Positions 19,067 to 29,550 of a stretch of 64,000 bases of DNA are shown here, piece after piece. The notes beneath the pieces are model-generated. The model was not told the DNA's origin and ran no database searches. It saw only the letters and a program-made list of their open reading frames with translations. Each line of letters opens with the position of its first letter. Position 1 is the first letter of the stretch. The DNA is from Emiliania huxleyi CCMP1516 (Eukaryota > Haptophyta > Isochrysidales > Noelaerhabdaceae), in NCBI RefSeq assembly GCF_000372725.1, contig NW_005196379.1, forward strand, positions 438,247 to 502,246. Direction: 5' to 3'. Made by a program: the position numbers and the translations under genes.

Positions 19067-20737
19067 ATGGCCTCGCCCTCCCGCAAGCGCGGCCGCAGCG
19101 AGGAGGAGGGCGAGCCCGTGGCGGTCGCTGCCGGCTTCGAGACGCCCATCTTTGGCGCGCGCTCCGTCGGCCAGGTCACGACGCTGGCGCTCGAGGGCGA
19201 GGACGGACCTCTGGCGTCCCTCGATCTGCGCGGCTTCGCAATCGATCACGCGGGCGCCTGGTACGTCACGACTAAGGACTCGGTGCTGCACGTCTCGGCG
19301 GCCGGGCGCGTGCGCACCGTGGCGACCTGCGAAGGCGGCGGGTTCTCCGGCCTCGCCCTCAGCCCGGACGGCGGCGCGCTGTTTGTGACGGACTTCGGCA
19401 ACCACAAGATCCGTCGGATGGAGGTAGCGACTGGCGCGGTGACGACGCTCGCGGGCAGCGGCGAAGAAGGCGATGCAGACGGCGTCGGCGGCGCGGCGCA
19501 GTTCTGCGGCCCACGCGGCCTCGCAATCAGCCCGGACGGCAGCGCGCTGTTTGTGGCGGATGACGACAACCACAAGATCAGGCGGGTGGAGGTGGCGACT
19601 CGCGCGGTCTCTACGCTCGCGGGTAGCGGCGAGGAAGGCGATGCAGACGGCGTGGGCGGCGCGGCGGAGTTCCTCTGGCCATACGGTCTCGCCCTCAGCC
19701 CGGACGGGAGCGCGCTGTTTGTGACCGACCGCAACCAACGAATCCGGCGGGTGGAGGTGGCGACCGGTGCTGTGACTACGCTCGCGGGTAGCGGCGAACA
19801 AGGCGATGCAGACGGCGTCGGCGGCGCGGCGCAGTTCAGCGCCCCATACGGCGTCACTGTCAGCCCGGACGGCAGCGCGCTGTTTGTGGCGGACTGCTTC
19901 AGCCACAAGATTTGTCGGGTGGAGGTGGCGACTGGCGCAGTCACTACGCTCGCGGGCAGCGGTGCCAGTGGCAGCGTTGATGGCGTGGGCGGCGCGGCGC
20001 AGTTCAAACACCCAGCGTCCCTCGCCATCAGCCCCGACGGCAGCACCCTCTCGGTCTGCGAGAGCGGCCGCCTCCGCCAGGTCTGCGTGGCGGCTCCTCC
20101 TCCGCCTCCCTCCTTCGCGCCGCTCGTGGTTCCGCCCTCCACCTTCTCCGCCGACATGGAGAAGACGTGGGGCGACGCTACTCTGCCCCAGGGCATGGTC
20201 ACCTTCCTGGTCGGCGACGACGAGGAGCGCGTCGAGCACGTGAGCAAGAACGTCCTCTGCGTTCGGTCCGTGTTCTTTCGGACCATGTTTGGCATCGGCA
20301 TGAAGGAGCGCGACGCCGCCGAGGTCACGGTGCTCGAAACGGACCTCGCCAGCTTCACCGCCCTCGTCCGCTACCTCCTCACCGACCAGCTCGACCTCGG
20401 CGAGGGGGAGGGCGAGCAGGCGCGGCGCGCGCTCGTGCTGCGGCAGCTGGCGCATAAGTACCAGGTGCCGCGCCTCGAGCTGCTCTGCGCGCAGGCGCTG
20501 CAGGAGAGCGTCGGGCCGGCGACCGCCGTGCCGCTGCTCGAGGCGGCGCACACGATGGGCGACGGGCGGCTCCTCGCGCAGTGCCGCCGCTTCGTGGCCG
20601 ACCACGCCGCCGAGGTGCGGGCGAGCGGCGGCGTGGAGCAGCTGCGCGACCTGGGCGTGGCCAAGGGGCTGCTCGGCGACGCGCTCGACCAGGTGGCGGA
20701 GCTCAAGGGGGCGCTCCGCAGCCACTCGCGCTCGTAG
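19067..20737 (+). CDS. NHL-repeat beta-propeller / BTB-POZ protein, paralogue 1
   Basis: Intronless ORF of 556 aa. A basic start (MASPSRKRGRSEEEG) may be a nuclear signal. Residues ~90-350 hold five NHL repeats of the form LAISPDGSALFVADxxNHKIRRVEVATGxVTTLAGSGExG. A Pro linker (PPPPPSFAP) precedes a BTB/POZ domain ~385-480 (MVTFLVGDDEERVEHVSKNV, VFFRTMFGIGMKE) and a BACK-like helical end. BTB proteins often serve as substrate adaptors of Cullin-3 ubiquitin ligases; the propeller would be the substrate side. That role is inferred. A close paralogue lies at 30020-31726 on the other strand and a truncated copy near 29560. Confidence 0.88.
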   Translation: MASPSRKRGRSEEEGEPVAVAAGFETPIFGARSVGQVTTLALEGEDGPLASLDLRGFAIDHAGAWYVTTKDSVLHVSAAGRVRTVATCEGGGFSGLALSPDGGALFVTDFGNHKIRRMEVATGAVTTLAGSGEEGDADGVGGAAQFCGPRGLAISPDGSALFVADDDNHKIRRVEVATRAVSTLAGSGEEGDADGVGGAAEFLWPYGLALSPDGSALFVTDRNQRIRRVEVATGAVTTLAGSGEQGDADGVGGAAQFSAPYGVTVSPDGSALFVADCFSHKICRVEVATGAVTTLAGSGASGSVDGVGGAAQFKHPASLAISPDGSTLSVCESGRLRQVCVAAPPPPPSFAPLVVPPSTFSADMEKTWGDATLPQGMVTFLVGDDEERVEHVSKNVLCVRSVFFRTMFGIGMKERDAAEVTVLETDLASFTALVRYLLTDQLDLGEGEGEQARRALVLRQLAHKYQVPRLELLCAQALQESVGPATAVPLLEAAHTMGDGRLLAQCRRFVADHAAEVRASGGVEQLRDLGVAKGLLGDALDQVAELKGALRSHSRS

Positions 20738-21121
20738 TGCGGAGCGCGCGCGCCATGTACACTACAGTGTCATTGGATTCCTTCGCCTGTGAGTTACGTG
20801 TCGTGTGTGTTGAGCGTGTCGAGCGGGTCGACAACGGACTTGTCCGGTTTTGACCGCCCCAGAGGGCCCTGCAACAGGTAGGTACCCCCTTTTTTCGTCC
20901 TTTTTCGCTTCGCTGCGCGGCCTGGGGGTAGGTAGGTAGGTAGGGCGTTTTGGTGCGAGTCATGGGCACAGACCCCCTATCTGGCTAGGTCCTAGGAGCT
21001 GGACCCTGCCTCGCCGTTTTGCTAGCACAGCGAAGCCGCCCCCCCCCCAGCCCCCAGCATCGACCCCCTGTGGACCAGCCCCAGCAACGACCCCCTGTGG
21101 GCCTGCCGACTCCTCGCAACA
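20738..21121. repeat. intergenic region with GGTA microsatellite
   Basis: A ggta tetranucleotide repeat (about 20927-20944) follows gcaacaggtaggtaccccc. A similar ggta repeat lies at 52322-52350. No gene seen. Confidence 0.6.
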
Positions 21122-22586
21122 ATGCTCAGCCTCACAAGCCTCACCCGCGGCCTCACCATCGGCCTGAGCGCCCACGCGAGTCCTCGACCGCCGTGCCGTG
21201 CGCCCGCCACGATGGCGCTCGACGGCAGCGGTGCTGCCGTCACGATTCGAGATCTGGATGTGTGGGCGGGCAGCAGCAGCCTCATCCGTGGCGTGACCTG
21301 GCGCGTGATGCCCAACGAGCGGTGGTCGCTCCTCGGCCCAAACGGATGTGGCAAGTCAACGCTTCTCCGAGCCATCGCAGAGGCTGCAGACCTGGCTGGC
21401 GACGCAGCCACCGAGATCGCAGTGAACCCGCGGCTGCGCTTTGGGCTGCTCGAGCAGACTGCGGTGTCCGGCTCGGAGCGGAGCGTGCGCGAGGAGGTCA
21501 TGTCGCGGATGGAAGGGTTCCAAGCGGCCAAGGCAGCGCTCGAGGCGGCCGAGGTGGCGTGTGTCTCGGGCGCGGCGAGAGAGCTGGAGACGCTCGAGCG
21601 CGCGATGGGCGAGTTTGAGGCGGCGGGCGGCTACACGGTGGAGGGTCGAGTGGCGCGGGTGCTCAAGGGGCTCGGCTTCACGGAGGAGGAGTTCGAGCGT
21701 CCCTGCTCCTCCTTCTCTGGCGGCTGGCAGATGAGGATCGGCCTCGCGCGGCTGCTGCTCTCCGAGCCGGAGCTGCTGGTGATGGACGAGCCGACAAACC
21801 ACCTCGATGCGGCGGCGCGCCGCTGGCTGGCCGACTACGTGAGCGAGTACGAGGGCACCGTCCTCGTCGTGTCTCACGACGCCGCCTTTGTCGACGTGGC
21901 ATGCGACTCGATCGCCGACGTCGAGGGCGGCAGGCTGACGACCTACCCAAAGACGTCGCTCGGCAAGGTCGAGGCGCTCAAGGAGGAGCGGCGGCGCGCG
22001 GCGGCGGCGGCGGTCGAGAAGCAGCGGCGTGAGGAGCAGCGGCTGCAGGCCGTGGTCAACAAGTGGGAGAATGTCGACCGCTCCAAGGTGGTAGACCCAG
22101 AGGCGAGAGAGAGAGAGAGGGAGGGGTAAGGGAGGGAGGGAGGGGGAAGGGAGGGAGGGAGGAGGGTCGAGAGCCGCGCCGCACCCACGCGACGCAGACC
22201 GGGCGTGCTCCCTCTGCCAGGCGGCCGGGGCGAGGCAGGCTCTCTCCAAGCTGGCGACCGAGCAGGCGGCCGCCGAGGCGGAGGTGCTCTCGACGCGGAA
22301 GCGGCCCAGGCTGCAGCTCGCCGAGCCGCCACGCTGCGGAGAGCTGCCGCTCGCGCTGCGCGGCGCCAACGTCGCGCCCGCCGTCGGCCAGGCCGCCATC
22401 GTGCTCGGTGCGCCAGCGGCGGCGAGGCGCATCTGCGGGCCTGTCTCACGCCTCTCTCTCTCTCTCTCTCTCTCTCTGCGAGCAGGCGTGGAGCTCGAGG
22501 TGCGGCGCGGGCAGCGGCTCGTCCTCCGCGGGCCAAACGGCGTGGGAAAGTCGACCCTGCTGCGCGCGCTGTCCGGCGCGCGCCCG

Positions 22587-22622
<36 letters not shown>

Positions 22623-23600
22623 GATCTCTCTCTCTCCCTCCCTCCCTCCCTCCCTCCCTCCCTCCCTCCCTCCCTCCCTCCCTCCCTCCCTCCCTCCCTC
22701 TCCCTCCCTCCCCCGTGGGCCTCACCACTGCACCGGGCCACAACCCTTGCAGGTGCGTTGCCCCTCGCGGCGGGGGAGCGGCGAGAGGACGAGCGGCTTG
22801 CCCTTGGCATCTTTGCGCAGGACTTGGCGCAGGAGCTGCCGCAGGGCGCTGTCGCGCTGGAGTATGTCGCCTCCGCCGTCCGGCAAGGCGGCGGCTCGGC
22901 CGTGACGGACGAGCGCTGCCGCGGGACTCTGGGCGCTCTTGGGATCAGCGGTGACAAGGCCTTGCGCCGCATCGGCTCGCTGTCAGGCGGCGAGAAGGCG
23001 CGCGTCGCGCTCGCAACCTTCTGCCTGACGCCGTGCAACGTCTTACTCTTCGACGAGCCGACCAACCACCTCGACCAGGGCGCGATCCTCGCCCTCCTCG
23101 CCGCGCTCGAGGCGTACGAGGGCGCCCTCGTCGTCGTCTCGCACGACCGCGCCTTTTGCGAGGCGCTGCGCGCGACGCACGTCGGCTATGTCTCCGGCGG
23201 GTCGTGCCGCGTCGAGGAGCGGCCGCTGTGCGACTCCGACTTCAGCGAGGCCGACCGCGGAGTGCGCAACTCGCTCGGCGGCGGGGACGACGACGACTCC
23301 AACGCTGAGCTGAGCGCCGCCGAGGCCAAGGCGGCTCGCGAGCTGGAGCGGCAGCGGCAGAAGCGGCTCTCGGCGGCGCCCAAGAAGATCGCCACCATCG
23401 AGAGCAAGGTGGACGCCCTCGAGGCGGAGCTGCAGGAGATCGACGGCGCGATGCTACAGGCCGGCGCCGACGTGGCGAAGCTGGCCGAGCTGGGCGCGGC
23501 GAGGGAGGGCGTGCAGCAGAGGGTGGACGGGCTGTACGCCGAGTGGGAGGAGCTCGAGGAGCTGCTCGCAGCGAGCCAGCCCGTGGGCAGCGGCGGGTAG
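21122..23600 (+). CDS. ABC-F family ATPase (duplicated ABC domains)
   Basis: Four-exon model: 21122 to ~22090, 22221-22407, 22486 to ~22575, 22753-23600. Introns 1 and 2 are GT-AG; intron 3 fits the frame only with a GC donor, best at 22576, giving SGALPLAAGE, the family pattern. Domain 1: Walker A GPNGCGKST, signature FSGGWQMRIGLA, Walker B LLVMDEPTNHLD. Domain 2: GPNGVGKST, LSGGEKARVALA, VLLFDEPTNHLD. The linker and C-terminus are charged coiled coil (AELSAAEAKAARELERQRQK). No membrane helices. ABC-F proteins act on ribosomes (translation factors or stress release); the N-terminal ~30 residues before MALDGSG could be a transit peptide, so a plastid form is possible. All three introns hold microsatellites. 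Confidence 0.85.
22091..22752 (+). repeat. intronic GA, CT and CCCT microsatellites
   Basis: Each intron of the ABC-F gene is dominated by simple repeats: ga/ggga (22105-22165) in intron 1, a ct tract (22452-22477) serving as pyrimidine tract of intron 2, and ct then ccct repeats (about 22588-22712) in intron 3. The same ccct repeat precedes the N gap at 33628. Confidence 0.8.
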
Positions 23601-24191
23601 CGCCGTGACCCGTGTGCGGCGGGACTGGACAATATAGTCTGTGAAAAGGTGGCCCGACACTAGGGTCTGAGTCGCTTCCCCGGGGCTTTATACGTAGCAC
23701 TTCCTCACATCGAGCTGCCTGCGGGCCCGCTTCCCAAAGAAAGAAAACGCAAAAGGTAGTCATGAAAAGAGTAAGAGAGAAAGACACCGGGCGCGAGATG
23801 GAACGAGGGGCGATGGGAGAAAGGGGTGACAGACACACACCTGGACCTGCAGTCGGCACGAGCAAGATCTTGGAAGGACGATCGCGGATCGGGGGGCACC
23901 GCTCAGGGGAACGGAAGCGGCGAGCATTTCTCGGTTTTTTCTTCCAATTTGAAAAAAAACCCGCGCCATGCTTGGAACAAATGCTTGGGCGGCAGGGTTC
24001 CAACTTTTTCCGGGGAGGTTATGGTACCATCGGCATCGCGGCCCAAAGGGTGGGGGGGTATGGTCCTGACCGCCCGAGGCCGGCAGCCGGGAGGCTGGGT
24101 CTGTCAGCAGGCGGGGGGGTATGGTCTCGAGGTGGGTTGCTTTACCATACCATACCCCGCAAAAAGTCCGAACCCAGGGTTCGCGGATGTC
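23601..24191. other. intergenic region
   Basis: Gene-free. Contains gggggggtatggtc repeated twice (about 24049 and 24112) and taccataccataccccgc (about 24143-24160) next to caaaaagtcc. A similar ccccgcaaaaagtt lies at about 31955-31968. Confidence 0.4.
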
Positions 24192-24929
24192 ATGCGCAAC
24201 CGCGACACCAAGCTCGTGAAGGACGCGCTCGCAGCCAGTGCGGCGGCTGCCGCTGTGCTCGCAGCACTCGGCCCGTCCACATGCAGCCGTGCGCGCTTCT
24301 CGCCCTCGCTAGTCGAAAGCTGCCGCAGCCTGCGGTACGAGGTGCCGTACGAGCTGCGGCACGTGGCCGATCCCTTTGTCGACCCTCTGTGCGACACGCT
24401 TGCCGAGGGCCACTGGGCCCTCTTTCTGATCGTGATCGCGAATGTCGCCTGCTACCTGCCTGCGCTCGCAAACTCGGGGCGGTGGAGCATCTCGCGGCAG
24501 TCCCTGAGTCACGAACGACTCCTCATGTACCAGCTGGCTCACGCTAACCTGCCGCACATCACGGGCAACATGCTGACGCTACTCGCGGTCGGCTCCGAGG
24601 TCTCGGGCGCTCTCGGCTGCAACCAGCTCCTCCTGCTCGCCCTCTACCTCGCCTGCGGTTGGGCGGGCGGCTTCGCCGCCGCGCTGCTCTCCGACGCCCG
24701 CACCGTGGGCGCATCCGGCTCCGTGTCGGGCGTGATCGTGGCTCTGAGCGTCCTCCGCCCCACGTCTGCCGTGCACATCCTTGGTGACGTCAACGCCTCC
24801 AACCCGCTGCTCCTCCTGCTCGGCACCCTCGGGGCCGACCTCTCGCGCGGTGGTGTCTCGTGGCAGGCACACCTCGGAGGCGGCGCCGCTGGATGCGTGC
24901 TGGCGTGGCTGCTCACACTGGTTGGCTGA
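24192..24929 (+). CDS. rhomboid-family intramembrane protease
   Basis: Single-exon ORF of 245 aa. Hydrophobic helices begin at ~75 (ALFLIVIANVACYLPAL). Family hallmarks are all present: H117-x4-H122-x3-N126 in AHANLPHITGN; the nucleophile S175 in GASGSVSG; and the catalytic H227 in WQAHLGGGAAG. About six membrane helices. Rhomboids cleave membrane-protein substrates within the bilayer; location here (Golgi, plastid or mitochondrion) cannot be told. An N-terminal basic/Ala-rich stretch (residues 1-28) could be targeting. An upstream in-frame extension has repeat-like sequence and is not favoured. Confidence 0.87.
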   Translation: MRNRDTKLVKDALAASAAAAAVLAALGPSTCSRARFSPSLVESCRSLRYEVPYELRHVADPFVDPLCDTLAEGHWALFLIVIANVACYLPALANSGRWSISRQSLSHERLLMYQLAHANLPHITGNMLTLLAVGSEVSGALGCNQLLLLALYLACGWAGGFAAALLSDARTVGASGSVSGVIVALSVLRPTSAVHILGDVNASNPLLLLLGTLGADLSRGGVSWQAHLGGGAAGCVLAWLLTLVG

Positions 24930-25139
24930 CACTGTTTGGCTCGCAGTCGTCCGCCCGAAAGAGAGGCGACGGGAAATACGTTTTTCGGCTACCGTGTGGG
25001 CACTGCTGCTGACAGAAGTGTGTGTTGTATTAGCTTGTGTCTGTATGTGCCTGCGCGCCTGTGCGCTGCGGCTCTCGAAAGAGAGAGCACGAGCCCCACG
25101 CGATACATCAACACACCAAGGACCATGCGCGCCGGGGTC

Positions 25140-25282
25140 TGGCCCATACACATGTGCATGCACATGTGCATGTGCATGTGGCATGCGCACATGCGCACAT
25201 GCACATGCACATCAAGTTGCACATCGCACAATGCACATGGACATGCACATGTGCATGTGCATGTGCATATGTGTGCATGCAC
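25140..25282 (+). repeat. palindromic alternating purine-pyrimidine repeat (TGCACA type)
   Basis: About 140 bp made largely of acatgtgcatgcacatgtgc-like units, nearly self-complementary throughout and alternating purine/pyrimidine, so prone to cruciform and Z-DNA. It lies between the 3' ends of two convergent genes. Confidence 0.75.
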
Positions 25283-25294
25283 TTGTTTTAGTGT

Positions 25295-26803
25295 TCAGTC
25301 TGTCGACGCCGGGCAAATGAACTCAACCACCCGGCGCAGCTCGGCGCATGCTTCGTCGGCTTGCGGCCCCGGGGGCGGCGACGGCGAGGCGGAGGGTGGC
25401 GATGGCGAGGGTGGCGGCGACGGCGACGGCGAGGCGGAGGGCGGCGGCGTCGTGTCGGGCTCAAAGCAGCTCAACGAGATGGGCGTGTCGTTTCCGCATC
25501 CCGAGCAATCACACGAGCACTCGTTCTTGAGCATTGAGGAGTAGGCGGGGTCCTCGACCCCGCAGGTGGAGCTGGCGGTGCACGTGTCGCCGCACCACGC
25601 CTCGCACGCGGCAGTGAAGCCGGAGCACTCTTGCGGCGTGGCGGCGCAGGTGACCTGCTCGGTGGCTGGCCCGCAGCTTGGGGACGGCGCCGGCGCACCA
25701 CCGCAATCGGCCGTCTCGCCGCACTTTGTCGAACTTGTGCACCAGGTTTCGCCCCAGCAGCTGCGGCCGGCCGGGCAGTCGGCCGCGTCGTTGCAGGGCA
25801 TGCACGTCGCCGGCGCATTCTCGCCGTACTCTGCCCAGGTCGTCGCGCAGAAGCCAATATATCCCGTGGGTGGGCCGCCAGAGGCTGGGTCGTCGTTAGG
25901 GTCGGAGTCGGGAGGCGCTTCAGCGTCCGGCGAGCCGTCAGCCTTGGCGCAGCCAAAGGGGCCAGCCTCGCCTGCGGGCCTGATGGCGATGTCGGCGCAG
26001 TTCCAAAAGCCTTCCGGGTATCCGCTTGGCGAGTTGGCGGTCTGGTAGTACCACTGAAGAACGCAGCGATCGCAGACGACGCCAGGCGGAACCTTGAGGA
26101 CGGCCACGTATTCCGTCACCCCATAGACGCCGAGCTCGGGAGAGTCTGGCGAGCGCTCGATGACATAGCGGTCGCGGTTTTCGGAGGGTGGGCTGCAGTC
26201 GCCGTCGCCGTTGCAGCATGAGCCCTTCGGCCACGTATCGCTGGCCGACTGGGAGGCGGTCGAGTCGACATGAGCTTGCGAGCCCGTGATGCGGCATTTG
26301 ACGTCGCCCGCCACGCTGGCATAGTCGATGACGCTGTCGTAGTAGGGAGTGGTATCGTCAATCTCGAGGACGTGCTGGTTGAGCAGGTCCTGTGTGATGG
26401 GGATGGACTTGTCGATGCCTCCGTCCTCCGGCACAGCGAGCCTGAACTCGACCCAGCCGGCGTGATACGCGGTGATCTTGAACGTGACGCGCATCACGCC
26501 TCCGGCCTCAAAGGTGCCTCGCGGATCGGTAGGGCCAAACGGGCTGCCAGCCATGAAGCCAGTCGTGGGAGTACCACCGCACAGGCCGTGCGAGTTCACC
26601 ATCTCGACGTCGCGGCCACCGCCATTCAGATTGGGTGCGTTGCCTTCTCCGACGCCGCGAGACTCTCCCACCATCGCCGCCCACGACGTCCACTCGTTTC
26701 CGGGGATGGGCTGGTCGCGCTTCATGCGGGGCGCGGGGCATGTGAGGTAGCCGTGACCGAGCACGACGTCGAGCGTGAGAGAGAGGAGCAGGATGCGCAG
26801 CAT
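25295..26803 (-). CDS. secreted lytic polysaccharide monooxygenase (AA10/AA15-like)
   Basis: Intronless ORF of 502 aa. Signal peptide MLRILLLSLTLDVVLG would be cut to expose H17 (HGYLTCPAPRM), the required N-terminal copper ligand. The second histidine-brace residue is H114 in ITAYHAGWVEFRL. C-terminal part of the domain: VCDRCVLQWYYQTANSPSG and GFWNCADIAI with the axial aromatic F266. After ~300 come Cys-rich segments (CMPCNDAADCPAGRSC, CGDTCTASSTCG), possibly carbohydrate-binding, then a Pro/Ser tail (PSPSPPPSPSPPSASPSP) as in cell-wall proteins. The pattern is closest to AA15 (chitin/cellulose) but I cannot exclude AA10. Likely oxidises insoluble polysaccharide outside the cell. Confidence 0.85.
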   Translation of the reverse strand: MLRILLLSLTLDVVLGHGYLTCPAPRMKRDQPIPGNEWTSWAAMVGESRGVGEGNAPNLNGGGRDVEMVNSHGLCGGTPTTGFMAGSPFGPTDPRGTFEAGGVMRVTFKITAYHAGWVEFRLAVPEDGGIDKSIPITQDLLNQHVLEIDDTTPYYDSVIDYASVAGDVKCRITGSQAHVDSTASQSASDTWPKGSCCNGDGDCSPPSENRDRYVIERSPDSPELGVYGVTEYVAVLKVPPGVVCDRCVLQWYYQTANSPSGYPEGFWNCADIAIRPAGEAGPFGCAKADGSPDAEAPPDSDPNDDPASGGPPTGYIGFCATTWAEYGENAPATCMPCNDAADCPAGRSCWGETWCTSSTKCGETADCGGAPAPSPSCGPATEQVTCAATPQECSGFTAACEAWCGDTCTASSTCGVEDPAYSSMLKNECSCDCSGCGNDTPISLSCFEPDTTPPPSASPSPSPPPSPSPPSASPSPPPGPQADEACAELRRVVEFICPASTD

Positions 26804-27068
26804 GTTGACGGCAGGAGTCCCTCACGGTTTTGGAGGTCGTGTAGGTCGTACGGGCTCAGCGCGCGCGTCGCGCGGCGTGTCGCGATGAAAGCGAGCGCGC
26901 TCAAGGATTCGCTCAGCCTCCCAGAAGTTTCTGTTCAGTCCCCTGCCGACGTAAGAAAAGAAATAAGGCAGGCCGCTCAAGAAGGGAGGGATGGGAGGAC
27001 GGTGCTGTGTATCGCGCGTTGCGAAAAAAAATTTTTTGCGAAAAAAAATTTTTTGGAACCTTCTGGGA
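26804..27068. promoter_or_regulatory. bidirectional intergenic region with tandem A8T6 palindromes
   Basis: Shared upstream region of the divergent LPMO and COX11 genes. At 27023-27056 two tandem gcgaaaaaaaattttttg units stand out in GC-rich DNA 13-46 nt before the COX11 start; rigid A-tracts can position nucleosomes. A partial dispersed-repeat match (gggagggatgggaggacgg) lies at about 26984-27002. Regulatory role is inference. Confidence 0.45.
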
Positions 27069-28018
27069 ATGCGGGCGGTGCTCGCCGCGAGGGCTTCATC
27101 GTCGGCTGCCTGCGCCCGCCACGCCAAGCGCCGAGCGCCAGCGCTGCCGGTCAGCCGCACTCGTGCTGCAAGCAGCGGCGGCGGCGGCGGCCCAGGCACC
27201 AGCGGCGCGCACGCGAGGGGCGCCGCGGAGGGCGGCTTCTGGGGCGACAACGCGTCGCTCGGCGCGGGATTCCTCGCGGTTGCCATCGGGGCGGTGGGCC
27301 TGTCGTACGCCTCCGTGCCGCTCTACCGCGTCTTTTGTCAAGCCACCGGCTACGGTGGCACCGTGCGCACGCACAAGGGCGGTGCGGACGACGATGACGG
27401 CTACGACCTGCCTGAGGACCCGTCGACGCTGCCGGGCAACCGCACGCTGACGGTGACCTTTGACACGGTGGTCGACCCCCACCTGCCGTGGTCCTTCAAG
27501 CCGGCCCAAAAGTCGGTGCAGCTCATGGCGGGCCAGACGGCCCTCGCCTTTTTCGAGACGGCGCGGCCTCGCGCTCCTGCCACCGCCCGCAGCAGCCTCC
27601 GCCAGCCACCTGCCTCCAGCCACCTCCGCCTTCCACCCGCGCGGGCGCGAGCTCAGTCCGCATCGCCCTCGTTCAGACGAACCACTCGGACGAGCCGATC
27701 GTCGGCGTGGCGACGTACAACGTCGTGCCGATGCAGTCGGGCCCGTACTTCAACAAGATCCAGTGCTTTTGCTTTGACGAGCAGCGGCTGCTGCCCGGCG
27801 AGACGGTGGACATGCCCGTCTTCTTCTACGTCGACCCCGACTTCCTCACCGACCGGAGGATGAAGAACATCAACACGATGACCCTCTCGTACACCTTTTG
27901 GAAGAGCGACTTCGAGGAGGAGGAGGCGGCGGCCGAGGTGGCGGCGAGGGTGGCGGAGGCCAAGGCGGCCGTCGCCTGGGACGAGAAGACGCCCTACCCT
28001 AGCCTCCGGCCCACCTGA
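27069..28018 (+). CDS. COX11: cytochrome c oxidase assembly protein COX11
   Basis: Two-exon model: 27069-27560 and 27677-28018, joined in phase 0 by a 116-nt intron that ends in AG but starts GC (no GT is available in the needed stretch); 277 aa. Arg/Ala/Ser-rich N-terminus is a mitochondrial presequence. One membrane helix (FLAVAIGAVGLSYASVPLY) then RVFCQATGYGGT. The soluble domain has the copper-binding CFCF motif (C194, C196) in GPYFNKIQCFCFDEQRLLPG, and VDMPVFFYVDPDF. COX11 delivers Cu(I) to the CuB site of COX1 at the mitochondrial inner membrane. The ~45-residue linker with DDDDGYDLPEDP is longer than usual. An acidic/Ala C-terminal tail follows SYTFWKSD. Confidence 0.9.
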
Positions 28019-29550
28019 GGGCGAGAGCAGCGCACGTTGAGTCGTCGCCGTTGCGGCCGTGCTGTGGTGTGTTAGTTTGTGCTGTGAGCCCCGACGGCCG
28101 CGGGGCGGAGAGAGGCTGCGCGAGGCGGGGACTGGGAGGGGAGGTGCGCCACGCCTCCTGCGCGATGAGCACGCGCGTGCGCTGGCCCATTCGCGCGACG
28201 GCGGGTGATCGTGGATGTTGGACGGAGGTGCGAGGCAGCACGGAGAGGGCCAACATAGGATGACACGCAGACCCGTGTGTCTTGAACCCGTGTCGTGCGG
28301 GAGTGAACGGAGACCAACGCGTGCGGCGTGGTTAGGGTGCCCACAGGACCCAAAAGAAAATAGCTTTCCGACTCAAAAAGGGGCGCACGAGGCAAATGCC
28401 AAATCTGATGTCCTGGAGTGTTCGAATAGGAGCGAGGCCTCTTCCGTTGCGTTTTATGCCCCGTTGGGGGACCGACGGTGAAAAGGAAACGAGGATTTCC
28501 CATTGTGTCCCCTTCGCGTGTCCCCTTCGCGTGCGAGCGTGACACTGCACTTGGCGCCGAGCGGCCGCGGCACAGACCTTGTGCAGGCCTCCCCTCATTC
28601 CCAATGACTCATTGAGTGCACCGGTCCGGACCGATGGCGCTCGGTGTGGAGCAAGCAAGACCCCCCCCCCCCCATCGGTCGACCCCATCGGCGCGCGCCC
28701 GACCTTTGAACGGCCGCCAGGAGCACCAAGAGGACACCCTCATGGCTGAGTGGGCTTCGACCGGCCTCGGCTGGGGGGGCGGGTTGTCCCGGTTGCGGAC
28801 GCCTTCTGCAGCCCCCTGGGATGGGGACAGCACCGCCCCAAAACTGCCCCTCGGGGGCATACAGCACTGCCAGCCAGCCTCTTCCTCCTCCTCAAGGGCT
28901 GTACTATGGCCATATTGCGCCGCCTCCTACTGGCAGCCGGGCGGGCGGGCGCCGCGCGCGCCTCGGCGCGCGCACGGCTCGCAAAGCTCGAGCGAGTACT
29001 GCCGCCTGGCCGCCTCAAGGCTGCCGGGCGGCAGTACTCGCCTCGCAAGGCGCGCACCGGCTGCTCTGGCTGCTGCGCCGGCGGCCGCTGCGCTGGCCGC
29101 TGCTGCGCTGGCCGGCGAGCGGTACGACCGCCGGCGGCCGCTGCACCCGCGCCTTCCCTCGCGGGCGCCGTCGCCGCGCGCGCCCAACTCTGCTGGCACA
29201 CGGCACGCGTCGTCACTCAGCCGCGGAGAACAGGCGGTGCAGCGCGCGAAGCGCGCGCGATCTCGTACTTTCAAGGCTGGATCCGGCCATTCCAAGGGTA
29301 TACCTTTGAGAATCCCCAGCGTCCCTCCCTCCTAGTCACACTCTCAATTTCTCGACTGGCCAACACGAGGTGCTGCGATGGGTCGTGCCCCATTTAGTTT
29401 TCCCTTTCTTTTTTGGGCCCTGTGGGCACCCGAGCGTGGTAGAGTCGGCTGTCTTAAATAAGAAAGAAGAAACCGAAAAAGCACGGGCAATTTATTCCTG
29501 TGTTAGTGCCAGTGATGGCACAGTGATGGCAGTGTCCAGTGACCAGTGTG
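28019..29550. other. gene-free stretch with hairpin and C run
   Basis: No gene supported; the open frames are Arg/Ala/Pro-rich shadows. A run of C near 28652-28671 and a strong hairpin (gcgagtactgccgcc at 28992 onward pairing to 29041, one mismatch, ~12-nt loop) are visible. A ~58-bp sequence starting caatttattcctgtgttagt at about 29490 recurs at about 32161. Confidence 0.5.

Noticed and set aside
19028-20725. Long open frames antisense to the NHL-BTB genes (also 30179-31573 on the plus strand)
   Set aside because: They mirror the coding strand's repeats, are His/Arg/Ala-rich and contain no domain; GC-rich codon bias explains them.
28609-29335. Several 80-240 aa frames between COX11 and the NHL-BTB locus
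   Set aside because: They overlap on all frames, have Arg/Pro/Ala bias and no recognisable motif.
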